Shown: positions 39,490 to 50,389, counted from the first letter of the stretch. The stretch: DNA of 64,000 bases from Callorhinus ursinus (GCF_003265705.1 NW_020312827.1:21572413-21636412), one strand, 5' to 3'. Translations and numbers: made by a program. Notes: generated by a model from the sequence alone, not told the origin.

Positions 39490-39501
39490 ATGAAAAGCTA
39501 A
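39490..39501 (+). promoter_or_regulatory. uORF 1 in DIO2 leader (Met-Lys-Ser-stop)
   Basis: The first ATG after the inferred transcription start. It has A at -3 and A at +4, a moderate initiation context, and encodes three residues before TAA. A minimal uORF of this kind usually allows some reinitiation downstream. Confidence 0.6.
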
Positions 39502-39545
39502 AGAAAATTTTGCAATCTCTGCCACAGTCTCATAGGTGCTTGGAA

Positions 39546-39581
39546 ATGAAAGTAGAACTGCCTGTCTTTAACCGACTCTGA
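39546..39581 (+). promoter_or_regulatory. uORF 2 in DIO2 leader (11 residues)
   Basis: ATG with G at -3 and A at +4, encoding MKVELPVFNRL before TGA. It lies 45 bases after the stop of uORF 1. The role is inferred: a short uORF expected to lower initiation at the main ATG at 39940. Confidence 0.55.
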
Positions 39582-39700
39582 GAGGGGTAACTGGATTAGG
39601 AACGGGTACGCCAGTTTGTGTGTGTGGTTTTTTTTTTTTTTTTTTTTAACATCTTAAATCCTGAAAAAAAAAAAAAAAAAAAGCAGCAGCTCCGAATTGA

Positions 39701-39709
39701 ATGAATTGA
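39701..39709 (+). promoter_or_regulatory. uORF 3 in DIO2 leader (Met-Asn-stop)
   Basis: ATG AAT TGA in weak context (T at -3). Its stop codon shares its last A with the start of uORF 4, giving the overlap TGATG, an arrangement compatible with termination-reinitiation. Confidence 0.45.
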
Positions 39710-39807
39710 TGGGCACACTCCAACTGCTGGGCTGGAGAGACTGGACTTGGTCTTACCATTTCTGCTTCTTTGAAAGAGGAGACAACTTGGGCTTCCTTTT
39801 AATTTAG
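39709..39807 (+). promoter_or_regulatory. uORF 4 in DIO2 leader (32 residues)
   Basis: The longest leader ORF: ATG with T at -3 and G at +4, 32 codons rich in Trp, Phe and Leu, ending at TAG 132 bases before the DIO2 start. It is in the same frame as the DIO2 ORF but separated from it by its stop, so it cannot extend the enzyme. Whether the peptide matters or only the act of translation does cannot be told from sequence. Confidence 0.5.
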
Positions 39808-39939
39808 TTTTTCTCCTTCTCCCCCCACCCCCGGCCTTCCCCTTTATCTCCCCCACCCCCTCTATCACCACCCCCCTTTTAAATAAGAGGGTGAAAGGGA
39901 ACCAGAGCGCACAAGGGAACTGACTGGGAGGCAGAGAAG

Positions 39940-40161
39940 ATGGGCATCCTCAGCGTAGACTTGCTGATCACACTGCAAATTCTGCCAGTTTTTTTCTCCA
40001 ACTGCCTCTTCCTGGCACTCTATGACTCGGTCATTCTCCTCAAGCACGTGGTGCTGCTGCTGAGCCGCTCCAAGTCCACTCGCGGGGAGTGGAGGCGCAT
40101 GCTGACCTCAGAGGGAATGCGCTGCATCTGGAAAAGCTTCCTCCTCGATGCCTACAAGCAG
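39940..40161 (+). CDS. DIO2: Type 2 iodothyronine deiodinase, coding exon 1 (residues 1-74)
   Basis: Encodes the N-terminal membrane anchor of the T4-to-T3 activating deiodinase, an ER-resident dimeric selenoenzyme with its active site facing the cytosol. The ATG at 39940 has a strong context (A at -3, G at +4) and starts MGILSVDLLITLQILPVFF, the conserved DIO2 N terminus. A hydrophobic segment covers roughly residues 8-42 and is followed by basic residues (RSKSTRGEWRR), the usual anchor and linker pattern. The exon ends with the Gln codon CAG at residue 74, followed by a good donor, GTGAGC, at 40162. The intron is phase 0. Reading through the donor would add 65 unrelated residues before a stop, so the splice matters. 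Identification is certain. Confidence 0.97.
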
Positions 40162-40759
40162 GTGAGCTGCTCCGGACAGGGGCTTCTCCCGTGGTCAGCA
40201 GGGGTAGGGGTTGGCAAGTTAGGGACAGCAGGCCGTGGGGAGCACTGGGCTGGGGTCATGGAGCTCTCTTTGGGGGCCTGGTGGTTATGCTCAAGGGAGC
40301 TCCTTCCTGCACCTTCCACACCTGTCACACAGGTTAGATTTGGGGCTGACAGGTATTAAGCCATAATGACTCGGCGTGACTTAGTAAGGAGGCTTTCTAA
40401 TAAGGGTCATTCGTGTCTTGCTGCAATTTTGGAGTAGAGGGTGTTTGTGCCGGTTAAATAACTTAGGGAAAAGTCAGAAAATGTCGGGGGAGGGGAGACT
40501 GCTGCGTTTAACCTGCTCTTGTCACAAACTGGGATTTTGAGGGTTTGCTTGATGAGAGGTGGAGGTGCATTAGGAAAGACAGTTCAATGGTGGGTACTGA
40601 AAAGCAAGGGGAAAAAAAGAAAATGCTACTCAGAACCCTCAGAGTTGGCAAGATGTAACAAGATGGTCACAGCCAGTGTGATTTGGCATAATAGCCCCCC
40701 TCGTTTCTGGTAGAGGTAAGAGTTAATGAAGGCAGCCCTGTGTGCAGCATCCTCCTCTA

Positions 40760-40985
40760 CATGGACATTTTTGTAATTGAAGGATAGTTGACATACAATG
40801 AACAGGTGTACGACATGGGGTTTCGACAATTATATACAATTATATACATTAAGAAATGTTCACCATGATATGTGTGGTTATCATCTGTCACCATACAAAG
40901 TTATTACAAAATTATTGACTATATTCCCTATGCTACACTTTTCATCCCCATGACTTCTTTGATTTGAACCCTTTTGAAGTGGTTA
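40760..40985 (-). mobile_element. Old L1 3' end in DIO2 intron
   Basis: The plus strand shows reverse-complement L1 3' text: 'attgaaggatagttgacatacaatgaacaggtgtacgacatgggg ... gttatcatctgtcaccatacaaagttattacaa ... ccctatgctacacttttcatccccatgactt'. Confidence 0.75.
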
Positions 40986-43900
40986 TCAGGCACCGAGTCC
41001 TGGGTTACTGGATACCAATTTACAAAAAAGAAGGAGCTGAGAACTAGCTGTCAGAAATCAGACTTTGTAGGGGAAATCACATTTGCTTTCTCAAAAGTGA
41101 AACAAGTTGTCCTAGAAAGAGCAGATAAGTCCATTATGGTTCGTTATAGTCTCAAACCTGTTATAACACGTGTCTTGAGCACTGGAGCAGTGACCTTACT
41201 TAGCTGCAGAACTCATGTCCCAGGGCTGCTTCTCAAGACCAGACTTGATGATCTTTGTTTCTAAGACTTACTGTCATCCCAGCCTTTTGGTAGGACACCC
41301 CCAACTCAAATCTCAAGGGGCAAAGGGGAACTGGTCCTTTGTCCGTTGTCCTCTCTGCCCATGCCCACATGAGTCCTAAAGATCTCTGGGCTTAATTAAG
41401 AAGAATGGACTCATTTGGCAAAAGTTGTGGTCCAAGTAGACAATCTTGGTTTTCCCTAACTGTATTGGGGGACCTTGTCTGAGATGCCAGGGAAGGGAGT
41501 TTGAGAGACATATGGAAGCCAGAGAAGTGGTACATTATAGACAAGTGGCACCTCAGAAACAGGATTAAAACTCAGAATCAGAGAAGGGGGAAGGAATGAA
41601 TCCCCCATCAATAAATTCTAGAAAAATAAATCTGTGCACCAGGAGAGGAACAGAAGTAACTTCTAGTCACAAAGAATCCAGAGTAAGCTTGTTCCACTGA
41701 AAATTAAACAAGTGTTCAAGAAGGAAATATTCATCATGAATTAGGGGCATTTTACTATATTGCATGTCTTTGTTATCAAAAGTTACCTGCAGAACATCTG
41801 CATATGTTGTCCTTAAGGCCAGAGAATAGTAAGAGCTCTTGTTAGTAAAAGTTCCTTTATAATAATAGGAAACAATGCTTAAGGTTCTAACCATATAATT
41901 TCCTTTGTGTTATGTATGTTGGGCAAAGGGGAGTTGAGGGAGAGAGATATCGAGATGACCATTTCATTCCCACAAATGTATCATTGAGTGTGAAAATTTT
42001 ATGTTTTGATTTGGGAGTAAAGACTTCGGAAGAGGGTGGAGAATGCACACTCATGTATGTCAGGCACATTATTAGCAAGTTCCCTCATCCACATCTGGAT
42101 TTTGTAGGTATTAGGAAGATAACATGCCAATGCCAGTGGCTTGAACTCAGCATATTAAACTCTTACTTCTTTGAAAGATAATTGACTTTTTGCCTATAAA
42201 AGGAAAGTCACCAGTTGGGAGAATTTTATTTATATGCATATATCCTTGTATAAATATCTCACATAAAATATGGGGGCTCTGCTGTTACCCACAAAAGGAG
42301 TGTTTCTCCTCTTAAGCAGCTTATTGGAATAAAAAGGCAAAAAACCCCACAAATGCCTCTTCAATAAACTTTATTATTTATTTTTTTCACTAATATATAG
42401 TGTGTTGCAATATTTTATGTTTTGTAGTCCAAGAAATTGACAAGGACAAGTGATTTTTTTTTCTTTTTTCTTTTTTTGCATATGGTTTATGATTCTTCTC
42501 CTATATTGTTTCTGTTGATTTGATTAGTGACCAAGTTCACAACTGATGTTATTATGTTTGCTTTTTATGATTTATATAATAGATACCATGAGAAGAAGCA
42601 ACTCAAGGACCCATATATCCAGAGACAAGACTGGACTGGGTGTCTAATGAATAGAAACGTTGTGAACACAGCTTGCCTTGATTTTAGGTCTCCTTCTGTC
42701 TCCCAAGTATGACAAGGTGGTGGTGGCTGTGGTGGCATTTAAGGGTCACGGTGAATCTCTGAAACAGGTTGAATCACTTCCCTGACTGCTGTTGTCATCT
42801 GCGACACTGTCTTTGGGTGTAGCCAATCTGGGGCCACACCGGATGAGGTTCTGTGTGAGACAGCACCACTGTATTTCACAATCCTGACTTGTGTTACTTT
42901 GAGGCTGCCACCTGCAGAAGCAGGGTTTTCCCGGCTAAGGGGTTTGCGCACCTGTAATACATTAGGCACGTCCTTTATAATTCCCTTTGTTGAAGGTCAG
43001 ATATTTGGGAAGATATTGCTGGCAAAGTGCTATCCCTGTATTTGGCTCCAACAGGAGGCCACAAGGAAATCAACAGAACAAAATAAAACAACCCTTCTTC
43101 GTTAAAATATTGACTGGGAGTTAAAATTAACTTCAGAGGGAAACCTTTAAAGATAACTTGCGCTTGGTTAGAGGGAGTTCCGTGCAAGGTATTGATGAAA
43201 AAGAATGTCTACGGAAACTTGTGACAGAGGTGAACACCAGATGTGTGTTCTTTAAGTTTTCCTAATCTGTGTCATTGCGTCTAACACTGCATCCTTGTGC
43301 TGGTGTTCCAAGACTCAAAAATGCAACCAATAAGCAAACTACCCTGTCTGGGAGCCTGGCTCCTACCTAAATGAAGTGTAAAAGTAAACACACAGTATAG
43401 ATGCTGACAAGCAGTTTAGCCTCTGCATGGTAAATACTGCAGTAGCACAGAAAACATATTCATTTGAACATATAATTTTGGTTTTGAAAGGGTTTCTAGC
43501 ATCCTTCTCCTCTTCATTCACCTCAAACCTTTTGACACTAGTTTCTACAATGGAAAATAGCCCTTTTAAGAGAGAAATTGTCCCAAAAGAACACAAAGGA
43601 GGCCACAGCCAGAGCTTGTCCATCACTTGGATAAACCACTAGGAAGTGCTAGAGCGCAGGTACAAATCAAGGTTTTCAAGGTACAAATCAAAAAGAGAAT
43701 GACCAAAAGGAAAGAGTAGGTAGCTCATTCTTCAACTCTGGTTTATTTGGCCAATTTGAATGTAAATGGGTAAATTGCTGCTTAATAATTGTTTGGCCAT
43801 GTTTGTAAGGCCCGCTGATGTAGTCTGGTCATTATGTCAAAGAATTTGAAAATTCTTGATGGTTAATAAAGCCATTCCAGGGCTTTGGGTAGCAAGAAGG

Positions 43901-45262
43901 ATGTGTAAATATTGTTCTACCACATACCCACCACCATTTTTATCATTTGCTTTACTTCCTACCATAAGATGAGGTGATATTTTGTCCAGAAGCCTTTCTT
44001 GGGCTGTGGAAAAGGGGGGAAAAAAAAACAAGGTTAGTAGTATATGCTCTATTTCCAGCTTCTGCCTGATGAATGGTTCTTTTTTTCCCTTGCCCTGCAT
44101 TTCACAGTCCACATGCTAAAGAAGTATTATCCTTTTCCCCATGCACTGAACACTGTCAGTAAAAGGAATACCATCATCAAGGGAGTCAATTTATATGCCG
44201 TATATTTACACTCTTGTTCATATTTATAAATATGGCTATCACAACATTTGTGCTCTGCCCAGAGATGCCCTGTATTGTAAAAATGCAGCCCTTTATTCAC
44301 CTCCCTTGTTGGTGTTGTGTTGATGTTGATTACACAAACATAAGAAAGGACAACTGTAAGAGCGCAGATGAGAGCGATAAAGTCAGTGATGACGATATTA
44401 CATTTTACGTATGTCCTTTCTGATCCTTGCAAAATAAAGGGACCCTTTGGGAACATCGGAACTTCAAGACCAATTAGTGGAAATGATGCTTCTTGTGTTT
44501 GGGCATTAAATACTGGGCAGGGTTCTCTTTAGAGCAGCTAATGCTGGCAGGGAAAGAGGTACCGACCTAATTACTCTTCCGCAAGAGTAAAAAATGCCTT
44601 TTGAATGCCTCTTTGGCAAATATGTCTCATTAAGGACAAAAACCAAACACAAACCCTCTAAGAAGGAGAAATTAAGATGATAGGTAACTTGTGGCCAGGA
44701 GACTTTCTGTGCCACTGTGGGAAATTAAACAAAGTTTGGGAGTACCAGGGGATAACTTGTTTTTGTTGAGCTTCTTTCCTGCAGCCTAAATGTTATTATG
44801 GGATGAACTTTATTTTCTTCATCATCCTGGCTCTTTGTCAAGGAATGCTTTGCTCCTGGGGAAAGCAAAGAATCTTCCATCATTGAAGACAATGGTGATT
44901 CTCCCATTCTGTCTCAGCAGGGAGTATAACTGAGCAAACCAAGAAACTCTTCATTTGAAATTCTGGTCATAATAGGAATTTAATTGTCACAGAGATCAAA
45001 TGAGAAATGACATTGTTCTCAAATGGCAATTGAGAAAAGACAATAATGTCCTTTTAAAAGATTTATTTTTTAGGTTAAAGGGAACTTTCATTTTTTAAAT
45101 TTCTGAAGTTTATTTTTTCTTTATCATTGCTAAATTGTCATCAGCAGGTTTTAGCAAAATGGACAAACTTTTACAATTAGTTGATGAGGTTTACAAAAGC
45201 AGACTACTGGTCTACTCACGTTGGGACTCACAGATAATGGGTGTTTTTTTTTCTTCTCATAG

Positions 45263-45472
45263 GTTTATTATTATCATTGGTCTTACCTACACGTTTTCTC
45301 TAACCTAGTCACCCTCATGAACAGGATGTCCCCTTATGACCTTCCAATCTGCAGTAGGGTCCCATGGCTGCTCAGCAAAATAAAGAGGATTGGCTACTAT
45401 CATTTCATACACAGACCAGCCGAGATAATCAAGAACATATTTGGTGTTGATTATGACAGAACTCTACAATAG
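45263..45472 (+). other. Candidate alternative 3' exon of DIO2 (unproven)
   Basis: A T-rich polypyrimidine tract ending cttctcatag gives a good splice acceptor at 45262. From 45263, read in the phase that follows exon 1 (phase 0), the sequence is open for 69 codons to a TAG at 45470. The codon immediately upstream in that frame is the TAG formed by the acceptor itself, so the frame opens exactly at the candidate splice site. The deduced segment is rich in Tyr, Ile, Arg and His and does not resemble the deiodinase catalytic domain. Splicing from exon 1 would give about 143 residues with the membrane anchor but no selenocysteine. I do not recognise the peptide. A chance open frame of this length is quite possible. 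An AATAAA lies inside the frame at 45378-45383, with no obvious one just after it. Confidence 0.25.
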
Positions 45473-45678
45473 GGCTCCAGGATTCACATTTCCAAATTAT
45501 CTGACTCAGTAGCATATCCATCACCCAAACACAGTTATGTTCTTTGCAGGTCAAGATTATTATTAAGTGTAAAATTCTTCATTGGCCCCTACTCCTAGGA
45601 TTATAACCGCTATTATTCACTCAGTAATTCATTCAACAAAATTCCCAGCTTAACAAAATGCCAACCCTGCTGCTGGCA

Positions 45679-45680
<2 letters not shown>

Positions 45681-45726
<46 letters not shown>
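45681..45726. repeat. (CA)n microsatellite in DIO2 intron
   Basis: About 23 perfect AC units. Likely polymorphic. Confidence 0.97.
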
Positions 45727-45728
<2 letters not shown>

Positions 45729-47549
45729 GCATGTGTTTGGTAACTTTTCTAATTTTTAATTTTAGAGTAAATGTATTATACTTGTTTGAAATTTTCTGAC
45801 GTGGACTAGTCTGTATTTTGAAAAGAATTATGTGGCTGAGCTATGTGTCACTAAGAAGAAGGAGGAGGTGCTTTAACTTTCCAAGAAAATTAACTACAGG
45901 TAATAAGAGAGTCACCTGTGACTGAAGCATCAGATTAGATTGTTCAGTTGAATAATCAAGAATAATGCAAGGATCAGCAGCTCTGCCTGGGTGAGAGTCA
46001 GGGGCATCAGAGGTCTTTAAAATGACTCCAACAAGCAGATGGTTGTTTTCACCTACCAAGAACCTATAAGTCTACAGTCCAGAGATGATTTTTCTCCTGT
46101 GTATGGGTTGCTCACTTAACAAGAAGTCACTATGACAGTTCATGGATTTAGACTGGTCTGAATGCATTCAGATCTTTATATCACAGTGTATTGAGGAACA
46201 CAACATAATATCATTGAAAGCAGCCCTTCTATAATTATTACCTGTATTTTAAGTGGGAAAAATCTAACAAGAAGGTAATGGTAATGCTACCCACCACCTA
46301 GATCTACAAAGAAGTACAAGAAGTACCCATAGATTAAAAAGTTTATAATACCTTTAAAATGTGTATCTTTAAATTGTAAGTATATTTTAATACCTCAGAG
46401 ATGAATGAGGTATTATTTTACCTCATATAAAATAACCCAACTGAAAGTGGCTTATTAGATTTCTCCATCTAGTGTAACTTGCAAATTAACTAAGAAAATT
46501 AACATAAATAAAGTAACTTTCTCCCTGATAGTAACTGAAAACAAATGTACTTATTTAAATCATACCAACAGCTTCCTTTTCTAAGAAACAAGGTTGTTAT
46601 TCTAAGATTTTTTAGGAAAACTAATTGTATCATTTCAAATCTGCATTGCTAGGATTTTTCAGAAGGGAGAAAGAACTTCTTTACTTCTTTCTCTACAGTT
46701 AAAATGAGTTATGTATTCACATTAGATAGAAGCTTCTGAATAAAAGCCCTTGAGTATTTTACATCAGTTTGGATTGTTGAGTTTTTAACAATTTACTTCT
46801 AAGTGACTTCAATTACTAGCAGTGTTATGTGTGGCTGTATTTATATGAAGGGAATAAGTCGATCCAGTTGGAAGTGTTTTGTAATATTAAGTATAGTGTA
46901 TAAAAATCAATTGGGCTGTCGTAAGTTGTCCCTAATGTTATTGGCTTTGATTAAACCATTCTAGGGGAAGATCCGATTGTGTTAATTCAAACTGAGGTAA
47001 TTGGTTCTTTTATGTTGCCAGCTTTTTATTATCAATTTACAGATCCAAAGGCCAGCAAACTTTCCTTCAGTCTGTGTTCAGCTATTTAAACCACTTGCAA
47101 AGGGGAATGTGGAACAATTTTCTTGCATACCTTCTTCTATACCTGCCTGAATATTTTTTAGTTCAGAGGAGCTCCTTAATAGAATGTATGATAGACTAGT
47201 AAATGGTTTGTGATTTCCTAGATAAAAACAAGAAAACAAACCAAACCAAAAACACATGAAAAATGAGGAATTAAAAGAATTCTGGAATAATTGTATGTTT
47301 TTGTTATTTCATTTGTTTTATGGAAATGGGGTGAGGTTCCAGTTGTAGGAACCTGAAAGTAAGTAGCAGCTTGAGAAACCTCCAGGAAGGACATCATATA
47401 GAGAAGAGCTCAAATCACTTCTAAGGATAATCTTTTTTTTAAAAATAGAATTTCCCAGAAAGATGATATGCTGTTTCACATGTTTGGGTGACATTTAATG
47501 TTGGAACCTATACCCACACAATGATTTGTAGTGTACAAGAGCTCGTTTT

Positions 47550-47695
47550 CTTAGGTTATCACCCTATAACTGTCCAAGGAAGGCACTATTATCACCATTT
47601 TACAGATGGAAAACCTGAGGCACTGAAGAGGTGAAGTGGAAGTAGCCCTTCCAGTAAATGGCAGAGCCCAGGTTTTCTAGTTCTGGACAGAAATA
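47550..47695 (-). mobile_element. MIR SINE in DIO2 intron
   Basis: 'ggcactattatcaccattttacagatggaaaacctgaggcactgaagaggtgaagtgg ... aatggcagagcccaggttttc' is reverse-complement MIR. Confidence 0.85.
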
Positions 47696-48225
47696 CACTT
47701 CATTGGGATCATTGTCCATTGGTTGAGATTAAATGAATTAGCATCATGGAAGAATATAAAGGTCTTTCCCAAGTATTTTGGAATTCATTAGTGGGAATTC
47801 AGAAGGAGGTACCTAACTCCCACAACTCTGATAATTTCTCTTAAACTAGACCATTCACTTTTAACTTTTAAAATGAAGCCAATTAATCATTTGTTATACA
47901 ATGTGTGCTAACCATTGACAGCAAAGTAAGGGTAGTAAAGAATACCAGCCTCAATGTAATGATGAAGAGAGTTAACTGAGATGCCTTCGATGCTGAAAAC
48001 AATTAGCCTCAGTGACTCTACAGAATGAAAAAGACTTCTACTCTTTTTAGGGCCTTTTTTTTACATTACCTGTGATGATGCCTCTTTACTTAAATCAATA
48101 TAGGTTTATTACATCCTATGAAGGAATACCACATTTGATTAGAGCCAGTTGTTTCTGTATAGAGTGAAATGGAGTAACAACGCATTTCATATGGTATTCT
48201 CTCCCCCTTTTTTTTTCACCACCAG

Positions 48226-48801
48226 GTGAAATTGGGTGAAGATGCCCCCAATTCCAGTGTGGTACATGTCTCCAATTCTGAAGGAGGTGACAACAGTAGA
48301 AATGGTGCCCAGGTGAAGATGGTTGATGGAGCCGAGTGCCACCTTCTTGACTTTGCCAGCCCTGAGCGCCCACTGGTGGTCAACTTTGGCTCAGCCACTT
48401 GACCTCCTTTTACTAGCCAGCTGCCAGCCTTCAGCAAACTGGTGGAAGAGTTCTCATCAGTGGCTGACTTCCTGTTGGTCTACATTGATGAGGCTCATCC
48501 TTCAGATGGTTGGGCAGTGCCTGGTGATTCTTCTTTGTCTTTTGAAGTGAAGAAGCACAGGAACCAGGAAGACCGATGTGCAGCAGCCCACCAGCTTCTG
48601 GAGCGTTTCTCCTTGCCGCCCCAGTGCCGAGTTGTGGCTGACCGCATGGACAATAATGCCAATGTAGCTTATGGGGTAGCCTTTGAACGTGTGTGTATTG
48701 TGCAGAGACAGAAAATTGCTTATCTGGGAGGAAAGGGCCCCTTCTGCTACAACCTTCAAGAAGTCCGGCGTTGGCTGGAGAAGAATTTCAGCAAAAGATG
48801 A
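48226..48801 (+). CDS. DIO2: Type 2 iodothyronine deiodinase, coding exon 2 (residues 75-265, Sec133), to the second UGA
   Basis: Catalytic domain of a thioredoxin-fold selenoenzyme performing outer-ring 5'-deiodination of T4 to T3. The exon begins after the acceptor at 48225 with V75-K-L-G-E-D-A-P. Residues 92-97 (SEGGDN) are the loop linked in DIO2 to short protein half-life and ubiquitination. The active site GSAT-Sec-PPF has an in-frame TGA at 48400-48402 as codon 133, the known DIO2 selenocysteine position. Ordinary stop-to-stop reading breaks the gene there. Downstream are the conserved YIDEAHPSDGWAVPGD, the CRVVADRMDNNAN block, and Lys237 and Lys244, which match the ubiquitin-acceptor lysines reported for human D2. 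A second in-frame TGA occupies codon 266 (48799-48801). Length to there is 265 residues, exactly as in mammals. If it too is recoded, three more residues (Asn-Leu-Asp) precede TAG at 48811. Confidence 0.97.
48400..48402 (+). other. DIO2: Catalytic selenocysteine UGA codon (Sec133)
   Basis: In-frame TGA flanked by codons for GSAT before and PPFTSQLPAF after, the invariant deiodinase active-site context. Recoding depends on the SECIS at 53601-53670. It should not be annotated as a stop or as evidence of a pseudogene. Confidence 0.97.
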
Positions 48802-48813
48802 AATCTAGATTAG
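48799..48813 (+). other. DIO2: Second in-frame UGA (codon 266) and short alternative C-terminal tail
   Basis: After Lys-Arg at residues 264-265 comes TGA, then AAT CTA GAT and TAG. Human DIO2, as I remember it, also has a UGA at codon 266, followed by a seven-residue tail and TAA. Here the matching 'ctagattagctggttaa' sequence follows, but about 4 bases are missing just after the TGA, so the frame is shifted and a TAG appears early. Most protein probably ends at codon 266 either way. Confidence 0.8.
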
Positions 48814-50338
48814 CTGGTTAAAGGTATGATTGTAAAAGAGTTGTTTTTTTTTTTTTTTTAAATTATGTTAAGGAAAGGAAACTAAGAACTGAATCCACTA
48901 TTTCAACTGAGTCCCATTGTCTTGCTGAAAGACAGGAATTTACATGTCAGAAGAACATAAACCTCTAACATCTCCATATTCCTTTTACCACTCAAATGGC
49001 ATTTGGCTAAATAGTACCCCAGCACATCTCTTCCTAGTGAAAAGCCCTGAGTGAAAAGATCCCAAGATGGAGAGGAAGAAACCCTGTTTCAACATGTGTT
49101 CATTCTGCCTTGGGAAAGAAGTAATGCAGCTGCTGCATGCTTTGGGACTTGAAGAAAAGACTTACCTGAATAACTACTATGTTGGGGAATTATTGTCCTT
49201 ATTAGTATAAGGGGTATTGCCTACACTTTATTCAGGATGGATAGAGCCCATCTGGAAGGTTCCCCAATATTTACTTATAACGAGTCCTTGAGCCCAGTCC
49301 TTGTGGTTAAGACTTGTGTTTAACAGTGTTCGAGTAGTTTCTGCTGTTCTAGTTTCTAGCCTTGTGGTGCTCTATGCCAGTCTAAACATCCCAGAACTCA
49401 CAGGTATATTTGCAGATATCAAGAATGATCCCTACCTGGAGGATGAGGATGATTATCTGAAATCTTAGGGTTCCTTTCTAGGCAAGTGGGGAAAGCCCTA
49501 GAAGAAAATCAAATTGACAAGCTAGGGACAGGAGGCAGAAAGATGAGGAGGCTTCACAGAGTTTCCCCTTGAAGCAATAGAGAGTGGGACTAACTTGTTA
49601 GTCACAGAAACATGGAAACATAAAACATATATGGGCCAGAAAAAGAAACAGCTCAACTGAAATTAGCATTGAGAATATACATATGAAATCAATGTATTTA
49701 TCATATACCCCTCAATTGAGGGAGAAAGGGGGATAGAAAGGGGAAAAAAAGAACCCCACACTTCATTATTTGTAATTATGAGGATTCTTTGGCAGAAATA
49801 ATTACTTTTTTAAACAGGTCTGTGGTATGTATATTTTCAGTGGGTGAATTATACCCCATGATACTGATTAAATGTAAAACCAGTAGGTCCAGTGATGCTG
49901 GTCTGTCCCTCTCCATTCCTACAATTATGATGTGGCCCCACTCATTCTTGGTCTTAGTCTCCATAACAGTGGCTGAGCTGGAGAGTACATTCTTCATAAT
50001 ATAGTCTTTATAATATATATAAATATATTCTCAGCTGCTGTGGGAGGTAGGTGCCCTGGCCATTCAGCTATAGCACTGTTCTCCTCCCAAAGTAGGTGAA
50101 CTATAATGAATAAGAGGTGCAAATAAGCAAGATTTCTTCAGTTACAAAATAGAGGAATAGAAAGTTAGTTTGAGACAATTCTCATTAATAATTTTGGAGG
50201 CTTTGATATAAAGCAACCCTCAGTGGCATGGAATTTGGTGAAATGGAATTCCCATTTACATTTAAATTTGGACTGGGTCTTCCTTTGTTCCAGTTAGCTG
50301 AGGTCTAGTAATCTAAGGCCTCTTTCATCATTATAATG

Positions 50339-50389
<51 letters not shown>

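Larger units (their letters stand above)
39250..39939 (+). other. DIO2: DIO2 5' untranslated leader
   Basis: Leader from the inferred start to the base before the main ATG. It is purine-rich (GA) in its first 200 bases. It contains four upstream ORFs (39490, 39546, 39701, 39709), a run of 20 T at 39628-39647 and a run of 19 A at 39664-39682 that could pair, and a pyrimidine/C-rich stretch at 39810-39880. Long, uORF-bearing leaders that reduce translation are established for mammalian DIO2; the positions here are read from the sequence. I see no splice signal that would require an intron in the leader. Confidence 0.7.
40162..48225 (+). other. DIO2: DIO2 intron 1 (8,064 bp)
   Basis: GT donor at 40162 (gtgagc) and acceptor at 48225 (T-rich tract, then caccaccag). 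It contains an old L1 3' end on the minus strand near 40760-40985, a possible extra 3' exon at 45263-45472, a (CA)n microsatellite at 45681-45726 and a minus-strand MIR at about 47550-47695. No CanSINE was found in it. The rest is AT-rich sequence in which I recognise nothing. Several short ORFs here have no signs of being genes. Confidence 0.9.

Noticed and set aside
39596..39871. 91-codon minus-strand ORF in the DIO2 leader
   Set aside because: Produced by homopolymer and pyrimidine tracts (Lys/Arg/Phe runs); no features of a gene.
48400..48402. TGA read as a premature stop, making DIO2 a pseudogene
   Set aside because: It is at the invariant Sec133 position, the frame stays open on both sides with conserved sequence, and a complete SECIS is present.
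48323..48550. 75-codon ORF in another frame across DIO2 exon 2, and minus-strand ORFs at 48116-48759
   Set aside because: Shadows of the strongly conserved DIO2 reading frame.
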